Assembly (NCBI GenBank): GCA_034669525.1
Contig: JAXDNH010000180.1
Coordinates: 1-10,354, forward strand
DNA: 10,354 bases
From: JAFASC01 sp034669525
GTDB taxonomy: Bacteria; Pseudomonadota; Alphaproteobacteria; Rhizobiales; Beijerinckiaceae
Direction of reading: 5' to 3'
Shown: positions 1 to 6,704 of the stretch, one piece after another
How the letters are laid out: the number at the start of each line of letters is the position of its first letter
Numbering within the stretch: position 1 is the stretch's first letter
Position numbers and translations under genes: made by a program
Notes under the pieces: generated by a model
What the model was told of the DNA's origin: nothing
Databases searched by the model: none
What the model saw: the letters and a program-made list of their open reading frames with translations, nothing else

Positions 1-114
1 ACGAAGGCGCCGCTGCCACCCGCGCGGCCCTTTGATCTCGGCACGATTCCGGGGGCCGGGGTGCCGATCGCACCGCTGCCGCCTCATCGCTCGACATTGG
101 CCGCTCTACGCTAA
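1..114 (+). CDS. rlpA: C-terminal tail of an RlpA-like septal ring lytic transglycosylase (partial, 5' end outside window)
   Basis: The frame starting at base 1 stays open for 37 codons and ends in TAA at 112-114. The peptide is rich in proline and alanine and contains PFDLGTIPGAGVPI, which I recognise as the kind of tail found on RlpA-family proteins encoded immediately upstream of the D-Ala-D-Ala carboxypeptidase in Rhizobiales. RlpA proteins are outer-membrane or periplasmic glycan-cleaving enzymes acting at division septa. The catalytic double-psi beta-barrel lies outside the window, so the assignment rests on the tail and the neighbour. The link to a peptidoglycan carboxypeptidase downstream fits a cell-wall locus. 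Confidence 0.55.
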   Translation, partial: TKAPLPPARPFDLGTIPGAGVPIAPLPPHRSTLAALR

Positions 115-123
115 CGAGCGTAG
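106..123 (+). other. Small hairpin over the rlpA stop codon
   Basis: CTACGC (106-111) and GCGTAG (118-123) form a perfect 6-bp stem. Its 6-base loop contains the TAA stop of the preceding gene. No T-run follows, so it is at best a weak or Rho-assisted terminator or a 3'-end stabiliser. The rest of the 108-base gap before the carboxypeptidase holds another short hairpin (GCCGAT 164-169 with ATCGGC 179-184) and no promoter that I can call with confidence. Confidence 0.25.
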
Positions 124-222
124 CGCAGCTCTCGCGCATTTCGTCAAGTTTACGAATGTTGCTGCCGATTTGATGCATATCGGCTAAGCTAGGGCCTCGT
201 CAGACCGACTTAAGGCCGCTCC

Positions 223-1407
223 GTGCCCACCCTTTTCCGCTCCCTCTTTGCGCCGCTGGCGCTGCTCGCTTTCATCTCAGCGCCGGCACTCGCCGCTGAG
301 TCCTTTTCGACAAGCGCCCCTTACGCGATCCTGATGGACGCGGACTCGCATACGGTGCTCTTCGAGAAGAATGCGGACGACCTGACCTCGCCCGCCTCGA
401 CCGTCAAAATCATGACGGCCGAACTGGTCTTCCGCGAAATCAAGGAAGGCCGCATCAATCTCGACACCAAATTCACGGTTTCCGAACATGCCTGGCGCAC
501 CGGCGGAGCAGGGGCGGGCGGCTCCAGCATGTTCGCGCAGGTCAACAGCCAGATTCGCGTCGAGGATCTGATCCGCGGTCTGGTCGTGCAGTCCGGCAAT
601 GATGCTGCGATCGTGTTTGCCGAACAAATGGCCGGTTCTGAATCTGCCTTCGGCGACATGATGACTAAGCGCGCGCGCGAACTCGGGATGGAGAAGGCGA
701 ATTTCCGCAACCCTTGGGGACGCTACGATCCCAATCAAAAGGTAACCGCGCGCGAAATGGCGATGCTCGCCGACTACGTGATCCGTACCTATCCCGACCT
801 CTACAGATATTTCGGCGAGAAGGAATTCACCTGGAACAAAATCCGGCAGCAGAACCGCAATCCGCTTCTGTTCATGGAACTCGGCGCCGATGGTTTGAAA
901 ACAGGTTTCATCGAGGATTCAGGCTACGGCCTTGTCGGCTCCGCCGTGCAAAACGGGCAGCGGCTGATTGTCGTCGTGAACGGCTGCAAGACTGCCAAAG
1001 ACCGTGCGGAGGAGACGCGCAAGCTTCTACAATGGGGGTTCCGCGCGTTTGAGGCGAAGCAGATTTTCGCCGCGGGAGAGGCGGTCGGCAACGCCAAAGT
1101 CTATGGCGGCGAGCGTGGTGAGGTACCGCTTCTCGCCAGCGGCGCGGTGAAAATTCTTTTGCCGCGTGGCTCCGGTGAAAAGGTCAGCGGCCGCATCGTT
1201 TATGACGGACCTCTGATCGCTCCCATTGCAGAAGGCGCGCAGGTTGGCCGTCTTAAAATCATGCGCGGCCAGACGCTGGCGCTCGATTTGCCGCTGACCA
1301 CCGGCGACTCGGTTGCAATTGGTTCGCTGCCGCGTCGGGCGATGGATGCCGGCCTCGAATATGCGACGATCCTGTTCCGCAAATACGTGTCGAAGAAAGA
1401 TAAATGA
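223..1407 (+). CDS. D-alanyl-D-alanine carboxypeptidase (penicillin-binding protein, peptidase family S11)
   Basis: This is a periplasmic serine DD-carboxypeptidase that removes the terminal D-Ala from peptidoglycan pentapeptides. The 394-residue product begins with a Sec signal peptide: a hydrophobic core at about residues 8-20 and an ALAA cleavage context near 22-25. The three penicillin-binding motifs are present in order: STVK (59-62, nucleophile Ser59 and Lys62), SGN (124-126) and KTG (226-228). A C-terminal PBP5-like domain follows from about residue 275. The last 20 residues, with alternating hydrophobic and basic positions, could form the amphipathic membrane anchor typical of this family. 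The start is GTG with TAAGG at 211-215, 7 bases upstream, and the signal peptide begins directly from it. The stop overlaps the tmk start by 4 bases (ATGA). It belongs to the PBP5/PBP6 (Dac) class; which paralogue cannot be decided from sequence alone. Confidence 0.95.
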   Translation: MPTLFRSLFAPLALLAFISAPALAAESFSTSAPYAILMDADSHTVLFEKNADDLTSPASTVKIMTAELVFREIKEGRINLDTKFTVSEHAWRTGGAGAGGSSMFAQVNSQIRVEDLIRGLVVQSGNDAAIVFAEQMAGSESAFGDMMTKRARELGMEKANFRNPWGRYDPNQKVTAREMAMLADYVIRTYPDLYRYFGEKEFTWNKIRQQNRNPLLFMELGADGLKTGFIEDSGYGLVGSAVQNGQRLIVVVNGCKTAKDRAEETRKLLQWGFRAFEAKQIFAAGEAVGNAKVYGGERGEVPLLASGAVKILLPRGSGEKVSGRIVYDGPLIAPIAEGAQVGRLKIMRGQTLALDLPLTTGDSVAIGSLPRRAMDAGLEYATILFRKYVSKKDK

Positions 1408-2129
1408 GCGAGCAGTCAAACGGCACCGGCGGCACGACGCGCCGCGGCCGTTTCATTACGCTGGAAGGCGGAGAGGGCGCCGGTAAATCGACGCAGGTTC
1501 GTCTTCTTGTCTCCCAGCTCAAGGAGCGCGGGATCGAAACCGTCGCGACACGCGAGCCGGGCGGATCACCGAAGGCCGAAGCTTTGCGCCATGTGCTTCT
1601 TTCCGGCGCCGCCGCGCGCTTTGGACCGCGGGGCGAAGCCATCCTTTTCTCTGCCGCGCGGATAGATCACGTCGACAATACGATTGAACCGGCGCTCGCG
1701 CGCGGGGCCTGGGTCATATCCGACCGTTTCGCGGATTCGACCCGTGCGTATCAGGGTGCGCTCGGCAAACTCGACAGCCGCTTCATCCTCGAACTGGAGC
1801 GCGTCGCGATCGCAAACGCACGTCCCGATCTTACGATCTTTCTCGATATCCCGCCCGAAGCAGGGCTCTTGCGGGTTTCCAAACGCCGCAATGGGGAGCC
1901 GGCCGACCGCTTTGAAGCTGAAGGAATGGAGTTTCACGTCGCCTTGCGCAAGGCGTTTCGCGACATTGCCAAGGCGGAGCCGGAGCGATGCATAGTCGTG
2001 AACGCCCTTGCGCCGGAAGATGACGTCGCCGCCGCGATTTGGCGCGAGGTTGAGACGCGATTGCTGGAACAGGGACCGAAGAAGGCGCGCCGGGCACGAC
2101 GCAAGCAAGGCACAGAGGAACGCGCGTGA
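1404..2129 (+). CDS. tmk: Thymidylate kinase (dTMP kinase)
   Basis: This cytosolic enzyme phosphorylates dTMP to dTDP using ATP, the last committed step toward dTTP. The 241-residue protein has the P-loop EGGEGAGKST (21-30), the TREPGG substrate loop (49-54), the DRF motif (107-109, the counterpart of the family DRY/DRH) and a basic LID region around RRNGEPADRF (161-170). Family members usually run to about 205-230 residues. The extra length is a short N-terminal leader and a lysine/arginine-rich tail from about 225. The ATG overlaps the carboxypeptidase stop, and its own TGA overlaps the holB GTG, which suggests translational coupling on both sides. The tmk-holB pairing is common in bacteria and places nucleotide supply next to a polymerase III clamp-loader subunit. 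Confidence 0.96.
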   Translation: MSEQSNGTGGTTRRGRFITLEGGEGAGKSTQVRLLVSQLKERGIETVATREPGGSPKAEALRHVLLSGAAARFGPRGEAILFSAARIDHVDNTIEPALARGAWVISDRFADSTRAYQGALGKLDSRFILELERVAIANARPDLTIFLDIPPEAGLLRVSKRRNGEPADRFEAEGMEFHVALRKAFRDIAKAEPERCIVVNALAPEDDVAAAIWREVETRLLEQGPKKARRARRKQGTEERA

Positions 2130-3211
2130 AGGGCGAGGGCGGTTTACCGGAAGCCGATCGCGCCGGCAACGCTCCGCATCCGCGCGAGACGATGGGCTTT
2201 GTCGGACATGCCGCAGCGGAGCGCGCTTTTCTCGAGGCGTATCGCGCCGGTCGCATGCCGCACGCCTGGATCATCGGCGGCCCAGAAGGTGTGGGCAAGG
2301 CGACCTTGGCGTGGCGCGTCGCGCGTTTTCTGTTGGTCAACCCCGACCGGCAGAGTGCGAGCGTGCAGCGCGCGCAAACGCTCGAGGTCGAGCCGGCGAG
2401 CCCGGCTGCGCGGCAGATCGCCGCCTTGTCGTCATCGGACATCGCGCTGCTACGCCGGCAGTGGAATGACAAGGTCAAGAAGCTCTACACGGAAATTCGT
2501 GTCGATGAGGTGCGGGCGGCCACGCGCATCTTTCAGCACGCGGCTGGCGGCAGCGGCTGGCGCATCGCCGTCATCGACAGTGCCGATGAGCTCAATCGCA
2601 ATGCCGCCAACGCGCTTTTGAAAATCATCGAGGAACCGCCGGCGCGTTCGCTTTTCCTGCTCATCGCGCACCGGCCGGGCCGCATCCTGGCGACGATTCG
2701 CTCGCGCTGCCGCATGTTGATGCTTGAGCTGCTCAGCGACGACGATGTTCTCCAGGCCGTCGTGAATTTGAAATTGAATTACCCGCAGCGCGAAATCGAA
2801 TCTGCAGCGAAGGGCGCAGGCGGTTCGGTGAAAGAAGCGCTTCGGCTCCTTGAAGGCGAGTGGGGCCGATTCGATGCCAACGTGCGAAATCTGCTCGCGC
2901 GTCTGCCCGAGGTCGATTGGCGCGATATCCACGCGCTCGGCGATGCGGTTGCCGGCCGCGACAACGAAGCGTCCTATGAGAGCCTGATGTCGAATGTCTT
3001 TTTTTTCCTCGATCGCTCGGTTCGAGACGGCGCGGAACGGGGGCCCACGCGGCTGCAGCCCTATGCCGAGGCGTGGGAGAAAATACTTGACGCAGCACGC
3101 GAAACCGAGGTTTTGAACTTCGACAAGCGCCCGCTGATCCTGTCGATCTTCGCCGATCTCGCTGCGGCCGTGCGGGCCTCACGGCGGGAAGACGCGCCCG
3201 AACGCGTCTGA
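2126..3211 (+). CDS. holB: DNA polymerase III delta' subunit (clamp loader)
   Basis: Delta' is the stator of the clamp-loader complex that opens and loads the beta sliding clamp. The 361-residue protein shows the AAA+ pattern of the family: FVGH near residue 25, a Walker-A-like GGPEGVGKAT (51-60), a degenerate Walker B in IAVIDSADEL (147-156), the NAANALLKIIEEPP segment (159-172) and the SRC motif (193-195) shared by delta' and gamma/tau. Cys195 is the only cysteine, so the four-cysteine zinc module known from E. coli delta' is missing and is replaced by a cysteine-free stretch at about 75-120. The GTG start overlaps the tmk stop (GTGA) and has AGAGG at 2114-2118, 7 bases upstream, which supports it over the internal ATG at codon 23. 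metG follows after 21 bases. Confidence 0.93.
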   Translation: MKGEGGLPEADRAGNAPHPRETMGFVGHAAAERAFLEAYRAGRMPHAWIIGGPEGVGKATLAWRVARFLLVNPDRQSASVQRAQTLEVEPASPAARQIAALSSSDIALLRRQWNDKVKKLYTEIRVDEVRAATRIFQHAAGGSGWRIAVIDSADELNRNAANALLKIIEEPPARSLFLLIAHRPGRILATIRSRCRMLMLELLSDDDVLQAVVNLKLNYPQREIESAAKGAGGSVKEALRLLEGEWGRFDANVRNLLARLPEVDWRDIHALGDAVAGRDNEASYESLMSNVFFFLDRSVRDGAERGPTRLQPYAEAWEKILDAARETEVLNFDKRPLILSIFADLAAAVRASRREDAPERV

Positions 3212-3232
3212 CGCGCAAAGGCGTACGGGACA

Positions 3233-4795
3233 ATGAGCGGCCGCACATTCTACATCACGACTGCGATTCCCTACGCCAATGGCGCGCCGCATATCGGCCA
3301 CGCCTATGAGCGGATCGCGACGGATGCGATCGCCCGATTCAAGCGGCTCGACGGCTATGACGTGCTGTTCGTCACCGGCATGGACGAGCATGGGCTGAAG
3401 ATGCTGCAGACTGCGCAGCGCGAGGGAATCACGCCGCTGCAGCTCGGCGATCGTACTGCCGCGCAATTTTTGCGGATGGGCGGGGTGCTGGAAGCACCCG
3501 CCGACGATGTCGTACGTACGACCGAAGAACGTCACAAGCGCGCGTCGCAAGCGATCTGGAATGGCATGCAAGCCGCGGGCGATATCTATCTCTCGAAATA
3601 TGTCGGCTGGTACTCGGTTCGCGATGAGGCTTATTACGATGAGGGCGAGCTCACGACAGGAAGCGAGGGTAGCAGGCTTGCGCCGACAGGCTCGCCTGTC
3701 GAATGGGTGGAGGAGGAGAGCTATTTCTTCCGCCTCTCCGTTTATGCCGATCGTCTGCTGCGCCATTACGAGGAGCATCCGAACTTCGTAACGCCTGAGA
3801 AATACAGGAACGAGATCGTCGCGTTCGTGAAGCGCGGTCTTTCCGACCTCTCGATCTCGCGCACGACATTCGCATGGGGTGTGCTGGTGCCGAACGATCC
3901 GAAGCACGTCATGTACGTGTGGGTGGACGCGCTGACGAATTACATCACCGCGACCGGCTATCCCGACGCGAATGCGTTGCGCGCAAAATTCTGGCCGGCC
4001 GACGCGCATGTGATCGGCAAAGATATCACGCGCTTCCACGCGATCTATTGGCCGGCCTTTCTCATGTCGGCCGGCATCGCCGTGCCGAAGCAGATCGTGG
4101 TGCACGGTTTTCTCTTCAACCGCGGGGAGAAAATGTCGAAGTCGGTCGGCAACGTGATCGATCCGTTCACGCTCGCCGAGCACTACGGCGCCGATCAGCT
4201 CCGCTACTTTTTTCTGCGCGAAGTGCCATTCGGTCAGGACGGCAATTATTCGCACGAAGCAATCGTACAGCGGATCAACGCCGATCTCGCCAACGACCTA
4301 GGCAATCTTGCGCAGCGCTCGCTATCGATGATCGCGCGCAATTGTGAGGGCAGGGTGCCGGCGCCGGGGGAGTTCACCGCGGCTGACGAGGCTATCCTTT
4401 TGGAAGCTTACGCAATCGGCGACAAAGCGCGGGCCGCAATGTGCGACTATGCGCTGCATCAGGTGCTCGCGGAGATTTGGCACGTCGTGGCGCGGGCCAA
4501 CCGCTATTTCGCCGCCGAGGAGCCGTGGGTGAAGCGCAAGACCGATCCGACGCGGATGGCCACGATCCTCTATGTCACTGCCGAAGTGCTGCGGGTCATC
4601 GCGATTTTCGTGCAGCCGTTCATGCCGGTGAAGATGGGGCAGCTTTTGGACTTACTCGCTGTCCCGGCGAATGTGCGGCGTTTCGCTATGGCGACAGCAG
4701 ACCATCGGCTCGCGGCAGATGCTGCATTGCCAGCGCCTGCCCCAATCTTCCCGCGCTATGTCGAGCCGGAGGAACCGCAGCAGGCTCGCGATTAG
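3233..4795 (+). CDS. metG: Methionyl-tRNA synthetase (zinc-knuckle-free, short form)
   Basis: This class I aminoacyl-tRNA synthetase charges tRNA-Met, including the initiator, using methionine and ATP. Visible in the 520 residues are the HIGH signature (20-23, in a PYANGAPHIGHAYE context) and KMSKS (300-304, in GEKMSKSVGN). Between them are conserved MetRS segments such as VTGMDEHG, YSVRDEAYYDEGEL and YVWVDALTNY, and a helical anticodon-binding domain follows from about 350. The connective region has no cysteines, so this is the form without a zinc knuckle. There is also no C-terminal EMAP-like tRNA-binding domain, which predicts a monomer. The ATG fits the conserved N-terminus (TFYITTAIPYANG); the ribosome-binding site is weak (GGGA about 5 bases upstream). 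It probably shares a transcript with holB. Confidence 0.97.
   Translation: MSGRTFYITTAIPYANGAPHIGHAYERIATDAIARFKRLDGYDVLFVTGMDEHGLKMLQTAQREGITPLQLGDRTAAQFLRMGGVLEAPADDVVRTTEERHKRASQAIWNGMQAAGDIYLSKYVGWYSVRDEAYYDEGELTTGSEGSRLAPTGSPVEWVEEESYFFRLSVYADRLLRHYEEHPNFVTPEKYRNEIVAFVKRGLSDLSISRTTFAWGVLVPNDPKHVMYVWVDALTNYITATGYPDANALRAKFWPADAHVIGKDITRFHAIYWPAFLMSAGIAVPKQIVVHGFLFNRGEKMSKSVGNVIDPFTLAEHYGADQLRYFFLREVPFGQDGNYSHEAIVQRINADLANDLGNLAQRSLSMIARNCEGRVPAPGEFTAADEAILLEAYAIGDKARAAMCDYALHQVLAEIWHVVARANRYFAAEEPWVKRKTDPTRMATILYVTAEVLRVIAIFVQPFMPVKMGQLLDLLAVPANVRRFAMATADHRLAADAALPAPAPIFPRYVEPEEPQQARD
4348..4355 (+). other. KOPS-like octamer GGGCAGGG pointing right
   Basis: This is an exact match to the FtsK-orienting consensus GGGNAGGG, inside metG. 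On the + strand it points toward the dif-like site at 6546-6573. Such octamers are expected every few kilobases by chance in GC-rich DNA, so the call rests on its orientation together with the three other matches. Confidence 0.3.
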
Positions 4796-4803
4796 CCGGA
4801 CTG

Positions 4804-4853
4804 CGAACCTCCTGGTCTGCAACCGCTCTCCGGAAACAGCACCAGGAGGTGCG
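4804..4853 (+). promoter_or_regulatory. Hairpin sequestering a Shine-Dalgarno upstream of tatD
   Basis: ACCTCCTGGT (4807-4816) and ACCAGGAGGT (4841-4850) form a perfect 10-bp stem. After one mismatch, GCG (4803-4805) and CGC (4852-4854) extend it by 3 bp. The loop is 24 bases. The right arm contains AGGAGGT (4844-4850), complementary to the 16S rRNA tail, and the left arm carries the matching anti-Shine-Dalgarno ACCTCCT. A GTG at 4861, in frame with tatD, lies 10 bases after the Shine-Dalgarno. No T-run follows, so it does not look like an intrinsic terminator. The sequence suggests a structure that could hide a ribosome-binding site; that it regulates is inference. Confidence 0.45.
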
Positions 4854-4908
4854 CGGTCCAGTGCCTGTCTGGGGTAGCTTCTCCAATCCTACTCACTATC
4901 TTGCCCTG

Positions 4909-5700
4909 ATGCTGATCGACTCGCATTGCCATCTCGATTTCGCCGACTTCGCCGCCGACCGCGATGCGGTGATCGCGCGTGCCAAAGCGCGCGGCGTCGG
5001 CCGCATGATCACGATTTCGACGCGCGTCCAGAAGTTTGCCGATATCACCGCAATCGCCGAGCGCGATCCCGATATTTTCTGCACCGTGGGCACGCATCCG
5101 CATCAGGCTCACGAAGAACCGGAGGCAAGCGCTGCGCAGCTCGTGAGCCTCGCGCGTCATCCGAAATGCGTCGGCCTCGGCGAGTCCGGATTGGACTACC
5201 ACTACGACCGCGCGCCGCGCGATGTCGCCGCCCGCGTCTTCCGCACGCATATTGCTGCGGCCCGGCAGAGCGGCTTGCCGCTTGTCATCCACGCGCGCGA
5301 TGCCGACGAGGATATTGCTGCGATCCTGAAAGACGAGATGGGGAAGGGCGCTTTCCCCGCCGTCCTGCATTGCTTCACGGCGGGACGCATGCTCGCCGAA
5401 ACCGGCCTCGCGCTCGGGCTTTACGTGTCCTTCTCTGGCGTGGTCACGTTCAAGAATTCGCAGGAGTTGCGCGACATTGCACGCGATGTGCCGCTCGACC
5501 GCATGCTCGTCGAAACCGATGCGCCGTTCCTCGCGCCCGTCCCCAACCGGGGCAAACGCAACGAGCCGGCCTTCGTGGCCGATACCGCCCGTGTGCTGGC
5601 GGAGGTCAAAGGCGTCAGCGAGGCGGATTTGGCGCGCATGACGACCGACAACGTCCAGCGCCTGTTTTCGAAAATGCCGCCCCTTAAAATCGCGGCATGA
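4909..5700 (+). CDS. tatD: TatD-family metal-dependent hydrolase (DNase)
   Basis: TatD proteins are cytosolic TIM-barrel metal enzymes with 3'-5' exonuclease or DNase activity, linked in other bacteria to DNA repair and turnover. The 263 residues carry the whole metal site: HxH in DSHCHLDF (His6, His8), Glu92 in GLGESGLDYHY, His128 in VIHARDA, His154 in LHCF and Asp204 in VETDAPFLAP, followed by the PNRGKRNEP signature (212-220). I chose the ATG because MLIDSHCHLD is the usual start of the family. It has no Shine-Dalgarno, however, whereas the in-frame GTG at 4861 has a strong one and would add 16 residues, so the start is uncertain. The stop overlaps the next gene by 4 bases. The frame stays open further upstream only because it runs through metG in another frame. 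Confidence 0.93.
   Translation: MLIDSHCHLDFADFAADRDAVIARAKARGVGRMITISTRVQKFADITAIAERDPDIFCTVGTHPHQAHEEPEASAAQLVSLARHPKCVGLGESGLDYHYDRAPRDVAARVFRTHIAAARQSGLPLVIHARDADEDIAAILKDEMGKGAFPAVLHCFTAGRMLAETGLALGLYVSFSGVVTFKNSQELRDIARDVPLDRMLVETDAPFLAPVPNRGKRNEPAFVADTARVLAEVKGVSEADLARMTTDNVQRLFSKMPPLKIAA
5341..5348 (+). other. KOPS-like octamer GGGAAGGG pointing right
   Basis: This is an exact match to GGGNAGGG within tatD, on the + strand and pointing at the dif-like site about 1.2 kb downstream. Confidence 0.3.
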
Positions 5701-6536
5701 ACGAACTGACGATCACGATTCTCGGCTGCGGCTCGTCCGGCGGCGTGCCGCGGATCGGCTCTGGCGGCTGGGGTGCGTGCGATCCGAAAAACCCCCGTAA
5801 CCGCCGCCTACGCTGCTCGATCCTGGTCGAGCGCGGCGCCGGGGAAGCAAAGACGCAGGTGCTGGTCGATACCTCACCGGACCTGCGCGAGCAGCTGCTC
5901 CGCGTAGGCGTTCAGCGTCTCGATGGCATCCTGATGACGCATCCGCATGCCGATCACACCCACGGCGTCGACGACGTTCGCCCGCTGGTCATCAGCATGC
6001 GCCGACGGATCACGATGTACATGGACGAGGCTACCTCTCGGGATGTTCGGACCAAGTTCGACTACATCTTCGAGACGCCGCCCGGCAGCTCCTATCCGCC
6101 GCTGCTCGATGAGCACCGGATCGTCCATAGCGAGCCGGTCCGCGTCGACGGGCCCGGCGGACCGATTGAGGCGCTGCCGTTCCGGCTGAGCCACGGCGAG
6201 ATCGACGCGCTGGGACTGCGTTTCGGCGACATCGCCTACACGCCGGACCTCAACGGCATCCCGGACGAGAGCCTGTCATTCCTGCAGGGGCTCGATCTGT
6301 GGATCGTCGATGCGCTACGCTACGCGCCGCATCCCTCGCATTTCTCGCTCGCCGAGACGCTGGGTTGGATCGCGCGGCTGAAGCCGAAGCAGGCGATCAT
6401 CACCAACATGCACAGCGATCTCGATTACGCGCGGCTTGCAAAAGAAATCCCCGCCGGGATCGTTCCGGCCTACGATGGGATGCGGATCGTGGGCGGCCAT
6501 GTCGTGGAAAGCTGCAAACCCGCGCCCGTCCAATGA
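5697..6536 (+). CDS. Metallo-beta-lactamase-fold hydrolase, PhnP-like
   Basis: The 279-residue cytosolic protein belongs to the metallo-beta-lactamase superfamily. It has an N-terminal beta strand followed by GCGSSGGVPR (10-19), then the metal-binding HPHADH (82-87) with His89 close by. Later candidate ligands are His166 in RLSHGE, Asp184 in YTPDLNG and His239 in ITNMHSDLDY. The overall pattern resembles PhnP, the 5-phosphoribosyl 1,2-cyclic phosphate phosphodiesterase of the phosphonate pathway. No phosphonate genes are nearby, so the substrate here is unknown and may be another cyclic phosphodiester. The cysteine cluster of E. coli PhnP is only partly matched (Cys28, Cys40). The ATG overlaps the tatD stop (ATGA), and the tatD-MBL pairing is common in alphaproteobacteria, which suggests a shared nucleic-acid or nucleotide-turnover role. 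It is the last gene of the left operon. Confidence 0.9.
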   Translation: MNELTITILGCGSSGGVPRIGSGGWGACDPKNPRNRRLRCSILVERGAGEAKTQVLVDTSPDLREQLLRVGVQRLDGILMTHPHADHTHGVDDVRPLVISMRRRITMYMDEATSRDVRTKFDYIFETPPGSSYPPLLDEHRIVHSEPVRVDGPGGPIEALPFRLSHGEIDALGLRFGDIAYTPDLNGIPDESLSFLQGLDLWIVDALRYAPHPSHFSLAETLGWIARLKPKQAIITNMHSDLDYARLAKEIPAGIVPAYDGMRIVGGHVVESCKPAPVQ

Positions 6537-6545
6537 TACTGAGTT

Positions 6546-6573
6546 TGGTTCCATAATATTGATTACGCGAATC
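6546..6573 (-). other. Candidate chromosomal dif site (XerC/XerD recombination site)
   Basis: Read on the - strand the site has an 11-6-11 layout: a XerC-like arm GATTCGCGTAA (6563-6573), a centre TCAATA (6557-6562) and a XerD-like arm TTATGGAACCA (6546-6556). Against E. coli dif as I remember it, 18 of 28 positions agree, including CGC.TAA of the XerC arm and the full TTATG core of the XerD arm next to the exchange point. It is an AT-rich island in a GC-rich window, intergenic, 9 bases after a stop codon. All four KOPS-like octamers found in the window face it. dif resolves chromosome dimers through XerC, XerD and FtsK at the terminus. No Xer gene is nearby, as is usual for dif. An AT-rich protein-binding site of another kind cannot be excluded. 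Confidence 0.55.
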
Positions 6574-6597
6574 TATCGTGCTGGGATCACGGGCCTT

Positions 6598-6624
6598 ACC
6601 TGGCATTTGCGTAAAATGCCGGGT
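6598..6624 (+). terminator. Strong hairpin after the MBL gene, probable operon end
   Basis: ACCTGGCATTT (6598-6608) and AAATGCCGGGT (6614-6624) pair over 11 bp with one G-U wobble and a 5-base loop (GCGTA). It lies about 60 bases after the MBL stop. No T-run follows, so it may be a terminator lacking a U-tract or a 3'-end stabiliser rather than a classical intrinsic terminator. It directly precedes a TTGACA at 6628-6633, which has no convincing -10 partner. Confidence 0.45.
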
Positions 6625-6668
6625 GCATTGACAAGCCGCGGCGGATACTTGATTTCCTGCCACACCGC

Positions 6669-6698
6669 TTGCGAAAAACATCCGAGCGTCACTGGAAT
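6669..6698 (+). promoter_or_regulatory. Possible promoter for the hairpin RNA region
   Basis: TTGCGA (6669-6674) and TGGAAT (6693-6698) each match 4 of 6 sigma-70 consensus bases, with an 18-base spacer. Initiation would fall near 6705, just before the first hairpin of the RNA candidate. The alternative -35, TTGACA at 6628-6633, is a better hexamer but has no recognisable -10 at the right distance. The call is weak. Confidence 0.25.
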
Positions 6699-6704
6699 CC
6701 AGTA

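Noticed and set aside
1831..2478. 215-codon - strand frame over the tmk-holB junction
   Set aside because: It spans two well-supported overlapping genes on the other strand, has a low-complexity Arg/Ser/Ala composition and shows no motif.
3179..4255. 358-codon open frame antisense to metG
   Set aside because: It lies fully opposite the intact metG with its HIGH and KMSKS motifs, has a composition biased to Arg, His and Ala, and resembles no family I know. Long antisense frames are common in GC-rich genes.
4804..4853. tatD-upstream hairpin as an intrinsic terminator of metG
   Set aside because: The loop is 24 bases and no T-run follows; the Shine-Dalgarno and anti-Shine-Dalgarno pairing is a better explanation.
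4441..4908. Long N-terminal extension of tatD into metG
   Set aside because: The frame is open only because metG is GC-rich. TatD homologues start at MLIDSHCHLD. Only the GTG at 4861 remains a realistic alternative.
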